DNA from: Akkermansia muciniphila
Lineage (GTDB): Bacteria; Verrucomicrobiota; Verrucomicrobiia; Verrucomicrobiales; Verrucomicrobiaceae
Length of the DNA stretch: 36,452 bases
NCBI GenBank assembly: GCA_945882215.1
Contig: CAMCWM010000034.1
Span: 1 to 36,452, forward strand
Direction of reading: 5' to 3'
A program made the position numbers and the translations under genes. Shown here in pieces: positions 25,866 through 35,446 of the stretch. Each line of letters starts with the position of its first letter. Positions within the stretch are counted from its first letter, which is position 1. The notes under the pieces are model-generated. The model had not been told where the DNA came from. It saw nothing but the letters and a program-made list of their open reading frames with translations, and ran no database searches.

Positions 25866-28800
25866 CTACTTCACATGCAGCACCCCGCGCATGATGATGC
25901 CGTGGCCGGGGAAGGAGCAGACGAAGGGGTAATCGCCGGCGGTGGGAAGGGTGAATTCCAGCACCTCCTCTTTGCCCATGTCCAGCAGCTTGGTGTGGTG
26001 GAGGACGTCGTCGCTGGCGGGGATGAAGCCTTTTTCGAAGCCGGCGGCGCCCATGACGATGGCGGCGTTCATGACGGCGTCGGCTTTGCCGGGCTTGGTG
26101 ACGAGGAGATTGTGCGGCATGACGTCGGTGTTGGCGAAGGTGAGCTTGATCTTCTTCCCGGCCTTCACGTTGAGTTCTTTGACGTCGTACATGAGGCGTT
26201 CGCGGATGGTGCCGATGCGGATGGTGGTCAGCTCAGGCGTGTCGCTGAGGATGCCGGACTTCTGCGCCTTCTCCTCGGCTTCTCCGGCGATGACGCCGCC
26301 TTTGGTGCTGGCTTCGACGTTGAACCAAAGTTGCTGCACGACGTTGGCGGCGTTGCGGGCGTGGAGTTCGGGGCTGGTTTGCAGTTTGGCGAGCAGCGCG
26401 GTGTCGCGGACGTTGTGCTGCTGGTGGAGCCAGAGGGCTTCGAGCAAGTGGTGTGCGTCTTCTTTCTTCGCGGCGTCGAACTGCTTCATCCATTCCTTCG
26501 TGGCGGCGATGACTTCGGCGGTGGGGCGCTCGCTGAGTTCGACGCGGGTGCGATGACGCACGCCATCGGCGGGATGCTTGAGGTTTTCGAGCAAGGCGGG
26601 GATAGGTTGGCCGTCGATGGCGACGGGTTTCTGCAACTCACGGCCTTTGGCGGTCATGCGGTAGATGCGGCCGTGTTTGTGGTCGCGGTTCGGGTCGCGG
26701 ACATTGTGCTGCATGTGGCCGATGATGACGTTGTGCCAGTCGGCGATGTAGAGGGCACCATCTTCACCGAAGACCGCATCGCTGGGGCGGAAGTTCTTGT
26801 CGCCGCTCATGAGCAGGCCGCGCGATTTGTCCTCGGTGACGCTGCCATCGGCTTGCGTGACTTTGACGGTGAGGTCTGCGCCAGCAGGCTCGCCCCAGAC
26901 CGATCCGGCCTCGGCATTGCGGGCGAGGTCGTAGTGTTTGATGCCGAGGAAGCCGATGACGTTGCAGATGAGGAAGTCGCCCTGCATGTCTTCGGGGAAG
27001 TGCGTGCTGCTGACGACTTCGCTCGCGGTGACGGGGCGCACTTCCTTCTTCAAAAGCTCATGCATTTTGAAGCCGTTGCCCTCGGGGCGGACTTGGTAAG
27101 CGCGACCGCCGGTGCCGTCGGTGGCATAAAGATAACCCCAGGTGTCAAAGGCGATGCCGTGCGGGTTTGGCGAGTTGTCGGCGTGTTTCGCGATGGTGAA
27201 GCGGCGCGGATCAAAGCGATACATGGCGCTGGTGCCGGTTTGTAGCGACGGACCCCAAGGATGCTCGTGATTGTGCACCATGAAGACACCGCTCTGCCAG
27301 TAGATGCCGCCATCGGGGCCCATGACGAGGTTGTTCGCGCCGTGATGTGTGTCGGCGAAATCGACGCCCTGCAGCATGATGGTGCGCACGTCGGCCACGT
27401 CGTCGCCATCGGTGTCCTTGAGGAAGATGATGTCCGGGGCGCAGGTGACGATGACGCCGCCGTTCCAGAACTCAAAGCCGAGCGGATTCTGCACGCGGGC
27501 AAACTCAGTGATGCGATCTGCTTTGCCGTCCTTGTTGTCGTCGTGGCAGATGACGAGGGCGTCCTTCATCTCCTTCAGCGGCTCCCACATCGGGTAAGTG
27601 TGCCACACGGCGGCCCACAGGCGGCCTTTGGTATCGACCTGCATCTGCACGGGATTCACGAGCTGCGGGAACTGCGCTTCATCAGCAAACAGGCTTACTT
27701 CAAAGCGCGGATCAAAGGCCATGTGCTTGATGGCTTCCTGACCGCTAATGTATTCCGTGCGGCCTTCTTTTTGGGCGCTGGAGGACTTCGACTTACCGCC
27801 GACATTGGAAATCACCGGCACAGGCGCTGGCACGTTGCTGTCATCGACTTTGAGATCGCCGCCCTTCACGCGAGCCCACACTTTGGCATCGCGATTACCG
27901 GTCATGACGTCGAGCATCGTCAGCTCATGCTGGAGCACGACGGCGTTGGTCTGGCCATCGGTGAACGAAAGCGTCGAGCGGCCACCCCACACGTCATTGC
28001 CATCGCGAGCACGGTAGCGGGCATTCCAATGCACGTCCTTCTCAATCACGGCCTCACGCAGTTCTTCGAGCGACGCGGATGCGGTCACTTCCTTGCCGAG
28101 CAGTGCCTTCGCGATGACTTCAGCAAGCTGGCGATTGCCTTCGGCGCTGAGATGCACGCCATTGATCGTGAGCGGCTCCTTCGCGGCTTTGAAAAGATCG
28201 AGCGAGGGATGGAAGAGATCGACAAAGCCCACGCCCGCCTCCTTCGCGGCGGCTTCGGTGGCCTTCGTGTAGGCTTCGAGCTGCGGATTGTGCTCCGCAC
28301 CGTTCGGCACGTTCGGATTTTTCGTGTCCTCATGCGCGATGGGACTGAAGAGCACGATGCGCGGGAAGGTTTTCCCGTTCGGCTTCGTGCCGCGCACATA
28401 CTTCACGAAATCGACGAGCTGCTTTTTGAAGTCGTCCGGCTTGCTCTCAAAGGACTCGTTGTAGCCGAAGAAGGCGAACACGACATCCGGCTTCACATGA
28501 CGCAGGTAATCCGTCATGTGCATGTGCCCGCCGCTGCGCGGAAAGGAGTTCGGGCGGTCGCCGCTGGCGCTCATGTTGCGGAAGCGCACGTTTTGCTCTG
28601 GCAGGGCGCTTTGCAGCACGGTCTCCATCCAGCCATCGTGCTGCATGCGGTCGGGCAATCCATTGCCGAGGATCGCCACGGTGTCGCCTTTGCTGAAGGC
28701 AAATGGCAGCGTGTCTTTGTAGTCCGCTGGCACATCGAGGAGCGCAGGCTCCTTCGCTGCCGCTGGCGCGGAACGACCGCCACCACCCTTCGCGGCTGGT

Positions 28801-30329
28801 TTACCGGGTTTGCCATCAAAGTCGAGGTAAGCGATCTTGCCGCCGCCTTTGACATCCATCGTGAGCGAATCGCCAGCGGCGACGTTTTTGACCTCAAAGA
28901 CTGCTTTGCGCGAATCATCGAGCAAACTCAGCGTGAAGCCGCCCAGACGCTCCGGGAAGCCCTGACGGCTCCACAGTCTGATCGAGTCAATCGCCTGCGC
29001 CGAGCCCAGATCCACTTCCCACCAAGGATTCGGCTTGTTTTCGATCGTGTGCGTCATGCCCTTGCCGTAGTTGCGACTCTTGTCGCCATCCATCGCGCGA
29101 CTCGCGTCACCGCCGTGTCCCGTCGTCGATTGCGTCGCTTTGCCACCCTTCGCGATGTTTTTGCCACCGCTCATGATTTCGATCTCCGCAATCTGGATGC
29201 ACTGACGCTCACCAGGAATCTCGATGCGGACAAATCGGGCGGGTTTGCCCGTGGCGATGGTTGGCTTGGCATCCACCGAGGCTGCTGCGGCCGGTTTTTC
29301 GTCCTTCTTCGGCTTCTCAGGCTTCTTCGTGTTGTTGTTCGCCGGGATCGGGCTTTCAAAGCCGGCATACATCTCCGGCTTGATGCCGCGAGCATACGCG
29401 CCGCCGCCGAAGGTGTTGGGCTTCGCGGCACCGACGAAGGCGATGTTCAGGTCAGCCGTGATCTTGTCTTCCAAGCCAACGGCCCAGAACATGCCATTCA
29501 CCATGAGCCGACGATAGCCTTCGTTCGTGATGTCTTCGGAGGTGCCGTAGAGCGAGGTAAAAACGCGTCCTTCCTTGCCGGAAGCGGATTTGTAAGTGCG
29601 CGTCCATTCGCTGGGCATCGGCGGCTTCGTGGTGTCGGCAGGAGAATCGGGCGTCATGCCGTTGAGAGGCTGCGCCATGGTCAAAATATCGCCGCTGGTG
29701 GGCTTGCCGACATAACCGCCCGCCTGCACCCAGATGTCCTTCACACCGCGCAGGATCGGATGCTGCTTCAGCGCATCCACGATGGCAATGCGCGTGCTCT
29801 GCTTGTGATTCGTGCCGTAGTGGCCGACCCAGGTCTGGCCCAGCACTTGGTGGCCGAAGCCGAGTTCGTAGTCGCTGCCTTTGTAGTCGAACGAATACTT
29901 CGCGAACGGCGCGTCCTTCGGCATTTTGAAGCCGTGCGTCGCCGTGCGCATCCCGACCACCGGCCCGCCGCGTTTGAGGTAGTCATCAAAGTGCTTCATC
30001 TGCTCCGCAGGGAAGTTTTGGAAGCGCAGGAACACGACTGCGAGGTCGGCGGTGTCCAGCGCTTCGATGCCCGGCATGTTCGACTTGTCGCCGCCCACGA
30101 TTTCGCCCGACTCAGGATCAATGCCAAAGAGCACGGTGCACTTGAAGCCCTGATGCTTCGCCAAGATGCGAGCGAGCTGCGGCAATGATTCCTCGGAGCG
30201 ATACTCATGGTCATCCGCCATGAAGACGATGTGCTTGCCTTTGCCCGGCCCTTCGGTGCCTTCGTAAACAAGAGGAGCAGCCGTCGCGAAGGTGGCGAGC
30301 GAGAGCAGAGTGAGGAGGGTGTGTTTCAT
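25866..30329 (-). CDS. ThuA-discoidin-SGNH-PVC dehydrogenase-HEAT-cupredoxin fusion
   Basis: A 1487-residue exported protein; [17 protein letters not shown] is the chosen start because it is a signal peptide. Domains: ThuA-like (about 30-300, [24 protein letters not shown]); Lys/Pro/Ala linker (330-360); discoidin/F5-8C-like carbohydrate-binding domain (about 365-510, WWEVDLG); SGNH hydrolase (about 550-745, [26 protein letters not shown]); PVC-type dehydrogenase propeller (about 865-1225); HEAT-like helices (about 1240-1350); C-terminal azurin-like cupredoxin (about 1370-1487) with copper ligands His1406, Cys1471, His1476, Met1480 (C-x4-H-x3-M as in azurin). Unlike its two paralogues it carries copper and no CxxCH cytochrome. 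Likely sugar oxidation coupled to a copper electron carrier. Confidence 0.85.
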   Translation of the reverse strand: MKHTLLTLLSLATFATAAPLVYEGTEGPGKGKHIVFMADDHEYRSEESLPQLARILAKHQGFKCTVLFGIDPESGEIVGGDKSNMPGIEALDTADLAVVFLRFQNFPAEQMKHFDDYLKRGGPVVGMRTATHGFKMPKDAPFAKYSFDYKGSDYELGFGHQVLGQTWVGHYGTNHKQSTRIAIVDALKQHPILRGVKDIWVQAGGYVGKPTSGDILTMAQPLNGMTPDSPADTTKPPMPSEWTRTYKSASGKEGRVFTSLYGTSEDITNEGYRRLMVNGMFWAVGLEDKITADLNIAFVGAAKPNTFGGGAYARGIKPEMYAGFESPIPANNNTKKPEKPKKDEKPAAAASVDAKPTIATGKPARFVRIEIPGERQCIQIAEIEIMSGGKNIAKGGKATQSTTGHGGDASRAMDGDKSRNYGKGMTHTIENKPNPWWEVDLGSAQAIDSIRLWSRQGFPERLGGFTLSLLDDSRKAVFEVKNVAAGDSLTMDVKGGGKIAYLDFDGKPGKPAAKGGGGRSAPAAAKEPALLDVPADYKDTLPFAFSKGDTVAILGNGLPDRMQHDGWMETVLQSALPEQNVRFRNMSASGDRPNSFPRSGGHMHMTDYLRHVKPDVVFAFFGYNESFESKPDDFKKQLVDFVKYVRGTKPNGKTFPRIVLFSPIAHEDTKNPNVPNGAEHNPQLEAYTKATEAAAKEAGVGFVDLFHPSLDLFKAAKEPLTINGVHLSAEGNRQLAEVIAKALLGKEVTASASLEELREAVIEKDVHWNARYRARDGNDVWGGRSTLSFTDGQTNAVVLQHELTMLDVMTGNRDAKVWARVKGGDLKVDDSNVPAPVPVISNVGGKSKSSSAQKEGRTEYISGQEAIKHMAFDPRFEVSLFADEAQFPQLVNPVQMQVDTKGRLWAAVWHTYPMWEPLKEMKDALVICHDDNKDGKADRITEFARVQNPLGFEFWNGGVIVTCAPDIIFLKDTDGDDVADVRTIMLQGVDFADTHHGANNLVMGPDGGIYWQSGVFMVHNHEHPWGPSLQTGTSAMYRFDPRRFTIAKHADNSPNPHGIAFDTWGYLYATDGTGGRAYQVRPEGNGFKMHELLKKEVRPVTASEVVSSTHFPEDMQGDFLICNVIGFLGIKHYDLARNAEAGSVWGEPAGADLTVKVTQADGSVTEDKSRGLLMSGDKNFRPSDAVFGEDGALYIADWHNVIIGHMQHNVRDPNRDHKHGRIYRMTAKGRELQKPVAIDGQPIPALLENLKHPADGVRHRTRVELSERPTAEVIAATKEWMKQFDAAKKEDAHHLLEALWLHQQHNVRDTALLAKLQTSPELHARNAANVVQQLWFNVEASTKGGVIAGEAEEKAQKSGILSDTPELTTIRIGTIRERLMYDVKELNVKAGKKIKLTFANTDVMPHNLLVTKPGKADAVMNAAIVMGAAGFEKGFIPASDDVLHHTKLLDMGKEEVLEFTLPTAGDYPFVCSFPGHGIIMRGVLHVK

Positions 30330-30449
30330 GCGGTTGAGAGGACTTCTAAGTCGTCGCTTTGCCGGGTGTTTTTGCGACAAAAGAGACGATTCGGAGACTC
30401 CATCCCGCACGAGCGGCTGAAACCGGACGAAAAATGAGGGGTGGGAGTT

Positions 30450-30513
30450 TGACCGTAGTGACCTTGTTGACCAAATTGACGCGTCAGTGACGTCAACTGG
30501 GTCAATCCCGTCA
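30450..30513. repeat. 9-base-period TGAC palindrome (left copy)
   Basis: A 64-base dyad. TGAC begins at 30450, 30459, 30468 and 30477; the mirror GTCA ends at 30486, 30495, 30504 and 30513: eight tetramers in exact 9-base steps around the centre TGACGCGTCA. 23 of 32 base pairs match, plus two possible G-U pairs. It lies 9 bases before the start codon of the four-helix-bundle gene, so its transcript could fold over the ribosome-entry site. Its outer 22 bases are an inverted copy (20/22) of the outer 22 bases of the right palindrome. Confidence 0.85.
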
Positions 30514-30522
30514 CACTTTCCT

Positions 30523-31281
30523 ATGCCTCAACAACTCTTCGACAAACACGGTGGCTTTCGGAGGCTGCATTCGTTCACGCTGGCGACGATCATCCAACTG
30601 GACACGCTGCGCTTCTGCCGCCGCTTTTTGACCCACGACCACCGCGAGGCCGACGACAAATTCTACGACCCGAAAGGCCGCCAATACGACCAGATGACCC
30701 AGGCAGCGCGGAGCGGCCGCCAGAACATCATCGAAGGCTCGGAACGCTCCTCGACCTCGAAGGACACGGAGATGAAACTCACCGATGTGGCTCGCGCCAG
30801 CCTCAGCGAGCTGCGCGGTGACTACGAGATGTTCATTCTGGATCGCGGGGAGCTGCCGTGGTCGGTTCATTCAGCGGAGGCGAAGGCGGTGAACGCCATC
30901 TCTTTGGACGCGGCGGCGTTTTCCGACGACATGGTGCATGAGTCCGCGAAGCATGCGCTGGAGCAGCGGCGCAAATACGCCCGCTGGCTGGATGCCGCCG
31001 ACCCCGTGGTGGTGGCGAATGCGATGCTGATCATCCTCGGGCGGGCGCTGAACATGCTCAAAAGCCAGATCGCCGCGCAAGGCGAGGCCTTTGAGCAAAC
31101 CGGCGGCTTCAGCGAACGCCTGACGGCCCGAAGGCTCGAAGCCCGCGAGGAACAACGCAACGCCGAGCCATCTCCCGCATGCCCGCAGTGCGAAAAGCCG
31201 ATGCGGAGACGGAAATCCGCGAAGGGAGATTTCTGGGGCTGTTCAGCGTTTCCGGAGTGCAAGGGCACGCGGCCGGTTTGA
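30523..31281 (+). CDS. four-helix-bundle protein with C-terminal zinc finger
   Basis: A 252-residue cytoplasmic protein starting [18 protein letters not shown]. The N-terminal ~185 residues match the 'four helix bundle suffix' group related to the S23/intervening-sequence and Avd-like proteins: [19 protein letters not shown] at about 62-80 and [21 protein letters not shown] at 85-105 are the family's helix-2/helix-3 signature. Residues 220-246 form a topoisomerase-I-type C4 zinc ribbon (Cys220, Cys223, Cys240, Cys246) ending FPECKGTRP. Both parts suggest nucleic-acid binding. The gene is enclosed by two TGAC palindromes and its stop codon is the first TGA of the right one. The in-frame start at 30487 lies inside the left palindrome and is rejected. 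Confidence 0.78.
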   Translation: MPQQLFDKHGGFRRLHSFTLATIIQLDTLRFCRRFLTHDHREADDKFYDPKGRQYDQMTQAARSGRQNIIEGSERSSTSKDTEMKLTDVARASLSELRGDYEMFILDRGELPWSVHSAEAKAVNAISLDAAAFSDDMVHESAKHALEQRRKYARWLDAADPVVVANAMLIILGRALNMLKSQIAAQGEAFEQTGGFSERLTARRLEAREEQRNAEPSPACPQCEKPMRRRKSAKGDFWGCSAFPECKGTRPV

Positions 31282-31331
31282 CGCCATTGACCGGATTGAC
31301 GTCAATGACGTCAACAAGGTCAATGCGGTCA
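31279..31331. repeat. 9-base-period TGAC palindrome (right copy)
   Basis: A 53-base dyad centred on 31305. TGAC begins at 31279, 31288, 31297 and 31306; GTCA ends at 31304, 31313, 31322 and 31331, all in 9-base steps. 21 of 26 base pairs match, so a strong hairpin is expected. The first TGA is the stop codon of the four-helix-bundle gene, and the element ends 12 bases before the stop of the convergent ThuA gene. It could terminate transcription in both directions or be the terminal repeat of a cassette with the left copy. Confidence 0.85.
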
Positions 31332-31342
31332 TCTTCGTGCCC

Positions 31343-34300
31343 TCACAAGCTCTTCAAATACGCCACGATGTCCGCGACACCTTGCTCCGTGAGGCCGAGC
31401 ATGGAGGGCTCGAACATCAAACTGCGGCCTTTGAGCTTTTGGAGGTTCTGGATGCGCTTTTTCGGCACGGTTTGCACGACGCCACCCATGCATTTGATGA
31501 GGACGGGGTCGCCGCTGGTCAGGACGATGCCGGTGATGCTGAGACCGTCGGTGGTGGTGATCTCGCTGCCTTCAAAACCGTGCGAGATGCCTTTGCTGGG
31601 TTCGGCGATGGCCTGGATGAGGACGTCGGCGGTTTGTTGTTTGGCGAAGGTGGTCAGGTCGGGGCCGTAGTCGATGCCGTTGCTGCCAAAGCGGTGGCAG
31701 GTGTAGCAGGCGGCGATGGCGGTGGCTCCGCGTTTGGGATCGCCTTGGAGTTTGGCGATGGCTTTGAGATCGAGCGGCTTGGCGTTCGCGGGCAGCGGCG
31801 GCAACGGGCTGGCGGTGAGCTGCACTTTGTCGGGATCGTAGATTCCGAGCACTTTGAGGCTCTGCTCGACGTCGTAGGCCTTCCAATCGTTGTTTTTGCG
31901 GTTCATAAGCCACCACTTGGCCATGTCTTGGAGAGGAAAATCCTTCTTCTGGGCGAGTTCTATCATCGCACCGGCGGCTTCGGCGCTTTTGGTGAAGGCG
32001 AGCGCGGTGAGCATGAGCTGGCGCTGGTCTTTGCTGAGCTTGTCGTTGAGCGCACGGGCCTTGAATGCCTCCACAGCCTCCGGCGGATGCAAACGCCAGG
32101 CGATCCATGCGAAGGCATCGCTCCAGGTGGCGCTGTCTTCGGAGGCAAGCTTTTGGAAAGTCTTCCAGCCTTGCATGTGCCCCGTGGTCAGGACTTTGAA
32201 GAGTTCGCTCTCCTTGCCTTCGCTGCCGAGGCCGAGGGCTTCGAGATAGGCCCGATCCTTGCCGTCAAACGCATGAGCGACTTCCACAAGAACGGGCCCG
32301 CAATGACTTGCGGGCATGTCGCGCACCGTCAGTGCCACTTCACGGCGCACGGCGGCATCGGGATCGGTAGCCATTTTCGCAGCCATCAACACCACGTCAT
32401 GATTCGCACGACGCAGCGCTCGATAGGCAACGAGGCGTTGCGTGGCGTCTTTGGACTCCAGCAAGGGTTTCACCTTCGCGATGCCTTCGTTACCCATCTG
32501 CGCAAGCAGCCACACCGCACGTGCCGCGATGAAGGAATCGCTGTCGTTGAGCAAAGCGGCCACGGCAGGCACCGCTTTGGCTCCGGCAGGCACCGCTTTG
32601 GCTCCGGCAGCCTTCAGGCGGTTGAAGCCGCTGTTGCGCACGTTCACGGCGGGGCTCTTCAGCGCGGCGATCTGGCCTTCGACGGTGTTCAGGTCGAGTC
32701 TGGGCACCACGCTTTTGAATCCCTTTGGCGCGATGCGGTAGATGGCTCCGGTGAAGCCATCATCACGCGTGCCGTGACCACCGACGCGGGCGTCAAACCA
32801 GTCGGCGACATACAAAGCGCCATCGGGGCCCACGCACACGTCGCTGGGGCGGAATTTCGTCTTGAGCTCGTTGGTTTCCTTGCCGCCGAGGAAGTCGCTG
32901 CCGGCCCATTGCTTCTCCTTGTTCGACGTCATGAAGTCCATGCGCTCGAGTTTGAAGCCCGCGCCGTTGGGTTGCGGCTGGTAGCCGAAAATCACGTTCT
33001 TGCCGGCCTCGCACGCGAGCAGCAGGCCGCGCCATTTTTCACCGAGAGCGCCATTTTCATAAAAGGCCACGCCGGTGGGCGAGCCGCCGCCATAGACATC
33101 GCCCGCGGGCATCGTGCCGGGGTCTTCCTGACGCCACTCGGCCGTCGGTGTGTCCTGACCGGGGCGTTTGTCGGCACCCCAACTGCGCTGACCATCGGCG
33201 CTGGCGAATCCGGCATTGCCGCCCTCCAGCACATGCGTCACGCGGCAGGCGGGCGGGTCATCGTTGTCGCTGTGGAAAAGATCGCCGTAGCTGGTGAGCG
33301 CCTGCTCGTAGCTGTTGCGATAGTTGTGCCCGATGATGTTCACGTGCGTGCCATCGGGGTTCATGCGCACGCTGAAGCCGCCGATCCACACATGGCCATC
33401 ATCGCTCTTCATACCGGCGATGTTTTGGAGCTGATACGGGCTGCCCATGCGGAAGGTCTTGCCGCTGCGGTCGGTGAACTCAGCACCAGTGTTGCCTTGA
33501 TTGAAATACCACTGCCCGTCCGGTCCGGCGGTGACGCTGTGCAGGCTGTGATCATGCTGGCGGCCATTGAAGCCCGTGAGCAGCACCTCGCGCTTCTCCG
33601 GCTTCAAATCGCCATCGGCATCCGAATACACGAGCAGGTCCGGCGGCTGCGACACGACGACCTTGCCATCGATCACCGCGACGCCGAGCGGCGACGCGAG
33701 CGCGGGCTCCTGCACAAAGACGCTGCTCTTGTCCGCCTTGCCATCGTGATCGGTGTCTTCGAGCACGACAATGCGGTCGCCCTCTTTGCGGCGGCCGCCT
33801 TTGCCGCGATAATTCACGCCTTCGGCGACATACAGCCTACCCTGCGCGTCGAAGTCGATGTTCGTCGGATTGAATAGCATCGGCGAAGTGGCCCACAGCG
33901 TCACTTCGAGGTCCTCCGGCACGGTGAAAAGCTCTGCGGGCACCTGCGGCGGGCCTTCGCTGAAGTTCGGTGGATTCGCCGCGGCCTTCGCCTCCGGCGT
34001 GGCGGGCAGCGCGGTGTAAACTTGGAACTTCACCTTCGCATCGCTCGGCTTTCCAGCGCGAATCATGCCGCCATCATCAATCGCCACCTTCGCGGTGAAG
34101 TGTGCCACGCCCGCAGGCAAATCATACGCGATGGCCGAGGGCGCATGCGTGCCGATGCCGTTCGAGTAGGTCTGCTTGTCCACGAGCATCGGCTTGCCGG
34201 TGTGATTCGTGCCAATGCGGGTGCGGCCAAAGCCCGCGTCATCGCCCTTCCACTGCAGCGTGGTGATATCCTTCACCGATCCGTCGGCCATGATGAGCCG

Positions 34301-35386
34301 CGGCTCGATCCAGTTCGACCAATCGCAGCTCTTCGAGCCTTCATCCGAAACGACGAGATACAGCTCCTTCGCGTCCTTCAGCGGCACGTCGATGGAAACA
34401 AGACGCGGTGTGCTCGTGGAGGTCAGCGCCGGTGTTTCATAGACCGGCTTCGCCGTGCCCGCAGGCTTCGCGACCTTCGGACCGTGCGCCTCAGCCATCA
34501 GCGCATCCAGTTCGGCCTGCGTCGGTGTTTTCGACGCAATGCCGCCTGCGGGAATCTCCAAACCGGCCACCCAGGCCACACCGTTAAGCATCGTCGTGCG
34601 GAAGCTGTCGTTCGTCATGTTCGCGAAGAAGTGGAAGCCCGTGAAGCCAAAGCCGCGACCGCCTTTCGGACGATCAAAAGCCCACGCGAGATGCTGCGGC
34701 TTGCCCGCTTTCACATCGGCAAATGCGTCCGGATTGCCGCCATGCGGACTCGGCTTGTCGCCCTCTTTGAACTTCACCGTGTTCAGCGGCGCGATGGCGC
34801 TGAGCACCGGCGTCACGCCCTTCATCTCCGGCACGAAGCGCATATGGTAATACCATTCATCCTTCGCGGAGAAAGGCTTCACGCCATTCGCCACCGGATG
34901 CTTGCCCGGCTGCACGCTTGCCTCCCACGTCGGATTCACCGAGTAAAACGTCTCAAAGAAGCCGCCCATCCAGTCGAGGTAGTTTTTGCCCTGCGAGCCG
35001 ATCTTCGCCTCCACGCCATAATGAATCGCCGCGAAGCCCGCCCCGCGATCGCAGGCCGCCTTGATGTTGGCATCGTCCGCCGCCCGACCGCCGTGATTCA
35101 GAAGCACGATGATCGCATCCGCTTTGGTCAGATCCTTCGGCCAGTTGCTGTCCGGATACACCACCGCAAAAGCCTGCGGATACGTTTCATTGATGCGCCG
35201 CGCCAGATACGACGCCCCCGCCAGAAACTCATGCTGCCCACCGCCCCCATGCGTCCCCTTCGCCGCGATGAACACCAGCCGCTTCGTGCCCGCCGGTGCG
35301 TTGTTTTGGCCAGTGTAGTCAAAAATGTCGCGTGACTGGCCGAAAGAGGCCGTGGTGAGAAAGGCGAGAGCGAGGAGGGATTTCAT
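31343..35386 (-). CDS. ThuA-NPCBM-PVC dehydrogenase-HEAT-cytochrome c fusion
   Basis: A 1347-residue exported protein (signal peptide MKSLLALAFLTTASFGQS). Domains: ThuA-like (about 34-280; HYGVEAKIG, GFHFFANM); NPCBM-type carbohydrate-binding domain (about 325-460, SNGIGTHAPS); PVC-type dehydrogenase propeller (about 485-895, Asp-rich EDTDHDGKAD and SDADGD loops); HEAT repeats (about 900-1180); heme-binding domain of the Planctomycete/Verrucomicrobium type with CYTCH at 1227-1231. No SGNH module is present, unlike the paralogues at 13014 and 25866. A GAKAVPA heptad is exactly duplicated near 927-940 by a 21-base tandem repeat. Likely extracytoplasmic sugar-type oxidoreductase. The FecR-LamG gene lies 60 bases upstream on the same strand. 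Confidence 0.85.
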   Translation of the reverse strand: MKSLLALAFLTTASFGQSRDIFDYTGQNNAPAGTKRLVFIAAKGTHGGGGQHEFLAGASYLARRINETYPQAFAVVYPDSNWPKDLTKADAIIVLLNHGGRAADDANIKAACDRGAGFAAIHYGVEAKIGSQGKNYLDWMGGFFETFYSVNPTWEASVQPGKHPVANGVKPFSAKDEWYYHMRFVPEMKGVTPVLSAIAPLNTVKFKEGDKPSPHGGNPDAFADVKAGKPQHLAWAFDRPKGGRGFGFTGFHFFANMTNDSFRTTMLNGVAWVAGLEIPAGGIASKTPTQAELDALMAEAHGPKVAKPAGTAKPVYETPALTSTSTPRLVSIDVPLKDAKELYLVVSDEGSKSCDWSNWIEPRLIMADGSVKDITTLQWKGDDAGFGRTRIGTNHTGKPMLVDKQTYSNGIGTHAPSAIAYDLPAGVAHFTAKVAIDDGGMIRAGKPSDAKVKFQVYTALPATPEAKAAANPPNFSEGPPQVPAELFTVPEDLEVTLWATSPMLFNPTNIDFDAQGRLYVAEGVNYRGKGGRRKEGDRIVVLEDTDHDGKADKSSVFVQEPALASPLGVAVIDGKVVVSQPPDLLVYSDADGDLKPEKREVLLTGFNGRQHDHSLHSVTAGPDGQWYFNQGNTGAEFTDRSGKTFRMGSPYQLQNIAGMKSDDGHVWIGGFSVRMNPDGTHVNIIGHNYRNSYEQALTSYGDLFHSDNDDPPACRVTHVLEGGNAGFASADGQRSWGADKRPGQDTPTAEWRQEDPGTMPAGDVYGGGSPTGVAFYENGALGEKWRGLLLACEAGKNVIFGYQPQPNGAGFKLERMDFMTSNKEKQWAGSDFLGGKETNELKTKFRPSDVCVGPDGALYVADWFDARVGGHGTRDDGFTGAIYRIAPKGFKSVVPRLDLNTVEGQIAALKSPAVNVRNSGFNRLKAAGAKAVPAGAKAVPAVAALLNDSDSFIAARAVWLLAQMGNEGIAKVKPLLESKDATQRLVAYRALRRANHDVVLMAAKMATDPDAAVRREVALTVRDMPASHCGPVLVEVAHAFDGKDRAYLEALGLGSEGKESELFKVLTTGHMQGWKTFQKLASEDSATWSDAFAWIAWRLHPPEAVEAFKARALNDKLSKDQRQLMLTALAFTKSAEAAGAMIELAQKKDFPLQDMAKWWLMNRKNNDWKAYDVEQSLKVLGIYDPDKVQLTASPLPPLPANAKPLDLKAIAKLQGDPKRGATAIAACYTCHRFGSNGIDYGPDLTTFAKQQTADVLIQAIAEPSKGISHGFEGSEITTTDGLSITGIVLTSGDPVLIKCMGGVVQTVPKKRIQNLQKLKGRSLMFEPSMLGLTEQGVADIVAYLKSL
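32565..32606. repeat. 21-base perfect tandem duplication inside a gene
   Basis: The 21-base unit at 32565-32585 is repeated exactly at 32586-32606, both within the HEAT region of the giant ThuA gene. It adds one GAKAVPA heptad and keeps the frame. Perfect identity suggests a recent slippage event. Confidence 0.85.
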
Positions 35387-35446
35387 GTTGGATGGGAGGC
35401 GTCTAAGTCGGAAAATGCGGGCGTGATGTTTCGCTGGGCGATGGAA

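Noticed and set aside
27261..30188. Long plus-strand open frame (975 codons) opposite the giant ThuA gene
   Set aside because: It is antisense to a gene with clear domains and signal peptide; its translation is low-complexity, rich in His, Arg, Ala and Val, as expected from GC-rich antisense frames.
30523..31281. 23S rRNA intervening sequence (the usual home of S23-type bundle genes)
   Set aside because: No rRNA sequence flanks the gene; the neighbours are ordinary protein genes and the palindromes.
30450..31331. CRISPR-like array from the regularly spaced TGAC repeats
   Set aside because: The 9-base period with 4-base repeats and mirror symmetry is a palindrome, not repeats with spacers, and no cas gene is present.
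31337..33877. Plus-strand open frame (846 codons) opposite the third giant gene
   Set aside because: Antisense shadow: no recognisable domain, composition dominated by Ala, His, Val and Gly, and the opposite strand encodes intact propeller, HEAT and heme domains.
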